Source: Chromera velia
Lineage: Eukaryota > Sar > Chromeraceae
Length of the DNA: 49,949 bases
NCBI GenBank assembly: GCA_018398765.1
Contig: JAHBMJ010000350.1
Coordinates: forward strand, 1 to 49,949
Direction: 5' to 3'
Shown here piece after piece: positions 47,742-49,949 of the stretch; position 1 is the first letter of the stretch; every line of letters begins with the position of its first letter. A program made the position numbers and the translations under genes. The notes beneath the pieces were generated by a model. That model worked only from the letters and a program-made list of their open reading frames with translations. It did no database searches and was not told the DNA's origin.

Positions 47742-49897
47742 ACGCACGCCCACCAGACGAGACAGGGTTATCTCCGTCGCTGTGAAAAATGAAGATAAAG
47801 AGAGACTGAGAGAGAGGCAGATCAAAAAGAAAGAGAGAGGGGGGGGGNNNNGGGGGGGGGGGGGAGAACTGCGTGAAAACTCAGTCTCTCTCTGTGTGCA
47901 TCCATCCATCCAAAACACTTTGTTCGCCCTGACCGACAGACAGGCCAACAAATTAGATCATCTCACTGACCGATTTCTCATAGTTCAAGAAAAGAACTCC
48001 GGAAAGAATCAGCAGAAGAATCAGACACGGAGGTGCAATGATGAACACGAGGAGAAGGTCTCGGTTGATCGCCTCATTCATCTTCTCGCCTGAAAGAAAG
48101 ACATGAAAGAAGAAATCATGTTCAGGTGGAGGAAGCAAGGAAGGAGTGGGAGGCAGAAAGAAAAGAGAATGGAAGGAAGTCTTTCTCCCTCCACCCTTTC
48201 CCTGGTCCTTTTTTTCTTCGTCCTGTTGCTTGTCTTTCTCAAATATCACAGAGACTCCCGATCCATCCATCCATCCATCCATCCAGCCAGCCAACTAGAC
48301 AGACCGACAGACTATATGTTTCTTCTTCTCCCTTCTTTTCTTCATGTACATCAGACAGACAGACAGACAGACAGACAGAGACAGAGATAGAGAGAGGCCG
48401 AGATGGGTGGGTGAGGAACTTCAGGCCGGCCGGCCGGCCGCTAGATTGATTTATTTGCCTTTCAAGCTCTCTCTGCCCATGCAGAGCCGCTCCCCCCTTC
48501 TCTCACCACCCCGCTCTTCTCCTCCGTTGAACTGTCATGGACGGCCGTGCACACACAATTCAGTGGTGACAGACCAGATATTGTGATGACCCCGATAACG
48601 AGAGCCGCATAGTTCCCATCCACGAGTCTGCATCTGGGAGAGAGGTTCTCTACAGCGTTGACGCTCTGCACTCGGCAGAAGTCAATGATAGTGAAGGCAG
48701 AAACACCTCCGTCTCGTCTGCGCAAAGTTGCTGTCTCTACACCCCCTTTCCGCTCATCTCCTTCTGCCTGTTCTTTCTTCTTGAGTTGTTCGACTGTCCC
48801 TCTGATCGCCTCGGCTTCTTCCGGGTGCTGCCGGTCAAAGGTCCGCTCTCTGGAGGCGTTCAGAGAATGACCGAACAGGTCAGACGGCCCGATGGAAGAC
48901 GACGAGCTGGCGAGAAAGTGGAGGCTCTCGGAGAGAATGTTGAAGTCTCCTGCCACCAGCACGCAAACAAACATGGATACGGGCAGAGAGTCAAAGATCC
49001 ACAGACACAAGAGATAAGCATTCATGCATACGTGAAAGAATGTATGAACACTTTCATGTTATGTTGATACCTGAAGAATGACGTGCATGGGTCCTTTGCA
49101 GGGGGGAAGGAAGTCTTGCTAACGGGCCTCGAATCACGTGTGTTGATTCATGCTCATAGAGAATTAAAGGAGAGACGTCCAGGGAAGAGAAGAAGGTAAC
49201 CTCAAAAATGCTGTCTGTCGACTACCTGGAGGAGCAGACCAAGAAGGAAGAACACGCCTCCGTCCCTCCCTCCCTCCGCATGCCATCCCACGCAACCAAA
49301 CGGGAGGCCTCAGTGGGAGGGAGCACTCACAGGCAGGTGTATGGCCGCGGATGATATGGGAGACTAAAAACCGAATTAAAGGAAAGTCATTCGATCATTC
49401 AGCTGTGGATCTGCGGATACAGCCACATACGCTCACACACTCGCCACAAGCAAAGCAAACGCGGGGCATGCAGCGTGAGTGTATGGAATGTGAGGGAGGG
49501 AAGAGAGGAGGAGGGCCCATCACTACGAATGCGAATACGGGAAGTCTGAACGAATGAATGAATGAATGACCCATGCAACGGAAAAACGCCAAGGCATGAG
49601 AAACTCGCAGAGGGTGAGGGGACAAGGAAGGAAGGAAGGAAGGCAGAGCGGATGCACAGGGAGGGGGGCGATTCTATTGTGTTTGTCCTCTTCAAAAGGA
49701 GAAAAAAAACAAGTACATACACACATACATACATACATACATACACACATACTTGCATGCAGAGGGACTCACCCCTGGCCCCTCCAAAAACGAGACCTAT
49801 GGAATCCATCGACATCAGGATCCGGTCCGCGTCGTAATTCACCACAACGAATCCATCTCGCGTTCCCCTGTACGGACAAAAACGCGGCGTCGCCACT
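42976..49897 (-). CDS. Membrane-anchored hybrid histidine kinase (5' end outside window)
   Basis: The protein senses an external signal, autophosphorylates on His and passes the phosphate to its own receiver Asp. Inferred exons (high to low): 49897-49773, 48949-48507, 48084-47971, 47596-~47469, 47083-46949, 46699-46520, 45882-42976. The first two encode an extracellular sensor-like region (FVVVNYDADRILMSMDSIG). The third encodes a membrane helix (LLLVFIIAPPCLILLLILSG). The fourth holds the HisKA box FLSSLAHDLRAPLNVM. Then come the N box LLSNAIKFT, G1 DDSGPGM and G2 VGLGFCIT of the ATPase. A receiver follows with VVDDD, LVLLDQHMP (acceptor Asp), GLSGDG and QKPV. Stop TAG 42976-42978. Phase agrees at every join except the one after the H-box exon, where a G-run is probably one base off. 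The gene runs off the right edge. Confidence 0.9.
45060..45870 (-). other. Low-complexity insert between N and G1 boxes of the kinase ATPase
   Basis: About 240 residues rich in Ser, Pro, Gly, Glu and Arg separate LLSNAIKFTSEGG from the strand MLTFAVDDSGPGM. Normal HATPase domains have about 25-35 residues here. The frame is open throughout, so it is either a true insert or contains an in-frame intron that I could not identify. Confidence 0.6.
47469..47596 (-). other. H-box exon of the histidine kinase
   Basis: A short exon coding KIRQAQHSHTFLSSL then AHDLRAPLNVMRFALDVRQ. It contains the phosphorylated His in HDLRAPLN. Upstream acceptor GTGTCAG; downstream an 11-G run followed by AGTGATGTGAGAG. 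With 10 G, the donor AGTGAT|GTGAGAG would join in phase to the next exon at 47083; with 11 G as written it does not. Confidence 0.82.
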
Positions 49898-49949
49898 CTG
49901 CGGTCACGCGCAGTCGGGCGGACGGATGCAGGTGTGTGTGGGGGGGGGG

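Overview
The window looks like nuclear DNA of a unicellular alveolate-type eukaryote. A chromerid alga such as Chromera is my best guess, from family content and texture only. Genes are intron-rich (GT-AG) and coding exons carry long low-complexity inserts. Introns and spacers are full of microsatellites and long pyrimidine or purine tracts, and decayed LINE retrotransposons sit in AT-rich islands. Three runs of N (10928-11264, 35450-35465, 47848-47851) are all bordered by poly-C or poly-G.

Layout. 2-1408 (+): 3' end of an unrecognised charged protein gene. 1409-5237: a gene-free, increasingly AT-rich spacer with a tRNA-like relic, a degenerate minisatellite and several foldback structures. 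5238-21048 (-): one gene of about 18 exons for a RIC1-like protein, the large subunit of the Ric1-Rgp1 exchange factor for Rab6/Ypt6 in endosome-to-Golgi traffic. 21263-22435 (-): a three-exon gene for an 87-residue twin-CX9C (CHCH) protein, visible only after splicing by hand. 22600-22750: a GC-rich palindromic block between that gene and the divergent next one, a candidate shared promoter. 23234-29149 (+): a CCCH zinc-finger protein of about 1,300 residues whose finger is completed by a 36-nt microexon. 29150-36184: mostly simple-sequence spacer with an internal duplication. 36185-39210: a LINE cluster, namely a 5'-truncated LINE on + flanked by direct repeats of about 360 bp, next to the 3' remnant of a second LINE on -. 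39211-42975: spacer. 42976-49897 (-, running off the right edge): a membrane-anchored hybrid histidine kinase with extracellular sensor, one membrane helix, HisKA, HATPase and receiver domain.

The genes do not form a pathway. They are housekeeping or signalling genes of membrane traffic, mitochondrial intermembrane space, RNA binding and two-component signalling. The most unusual shared property is at the introns: at least nine inferred 5' splice sites, in all four spliced genes, open directly into tandem GTNN tetranucleotide arrays. Exon borders were inferred from frame, family similarity and splice consensus without transcript data; where I could check reading phase across consecutive exons (the CHCH gene, most of the kinase, much of the zinc-finger gene and part of RIC1) I say so.
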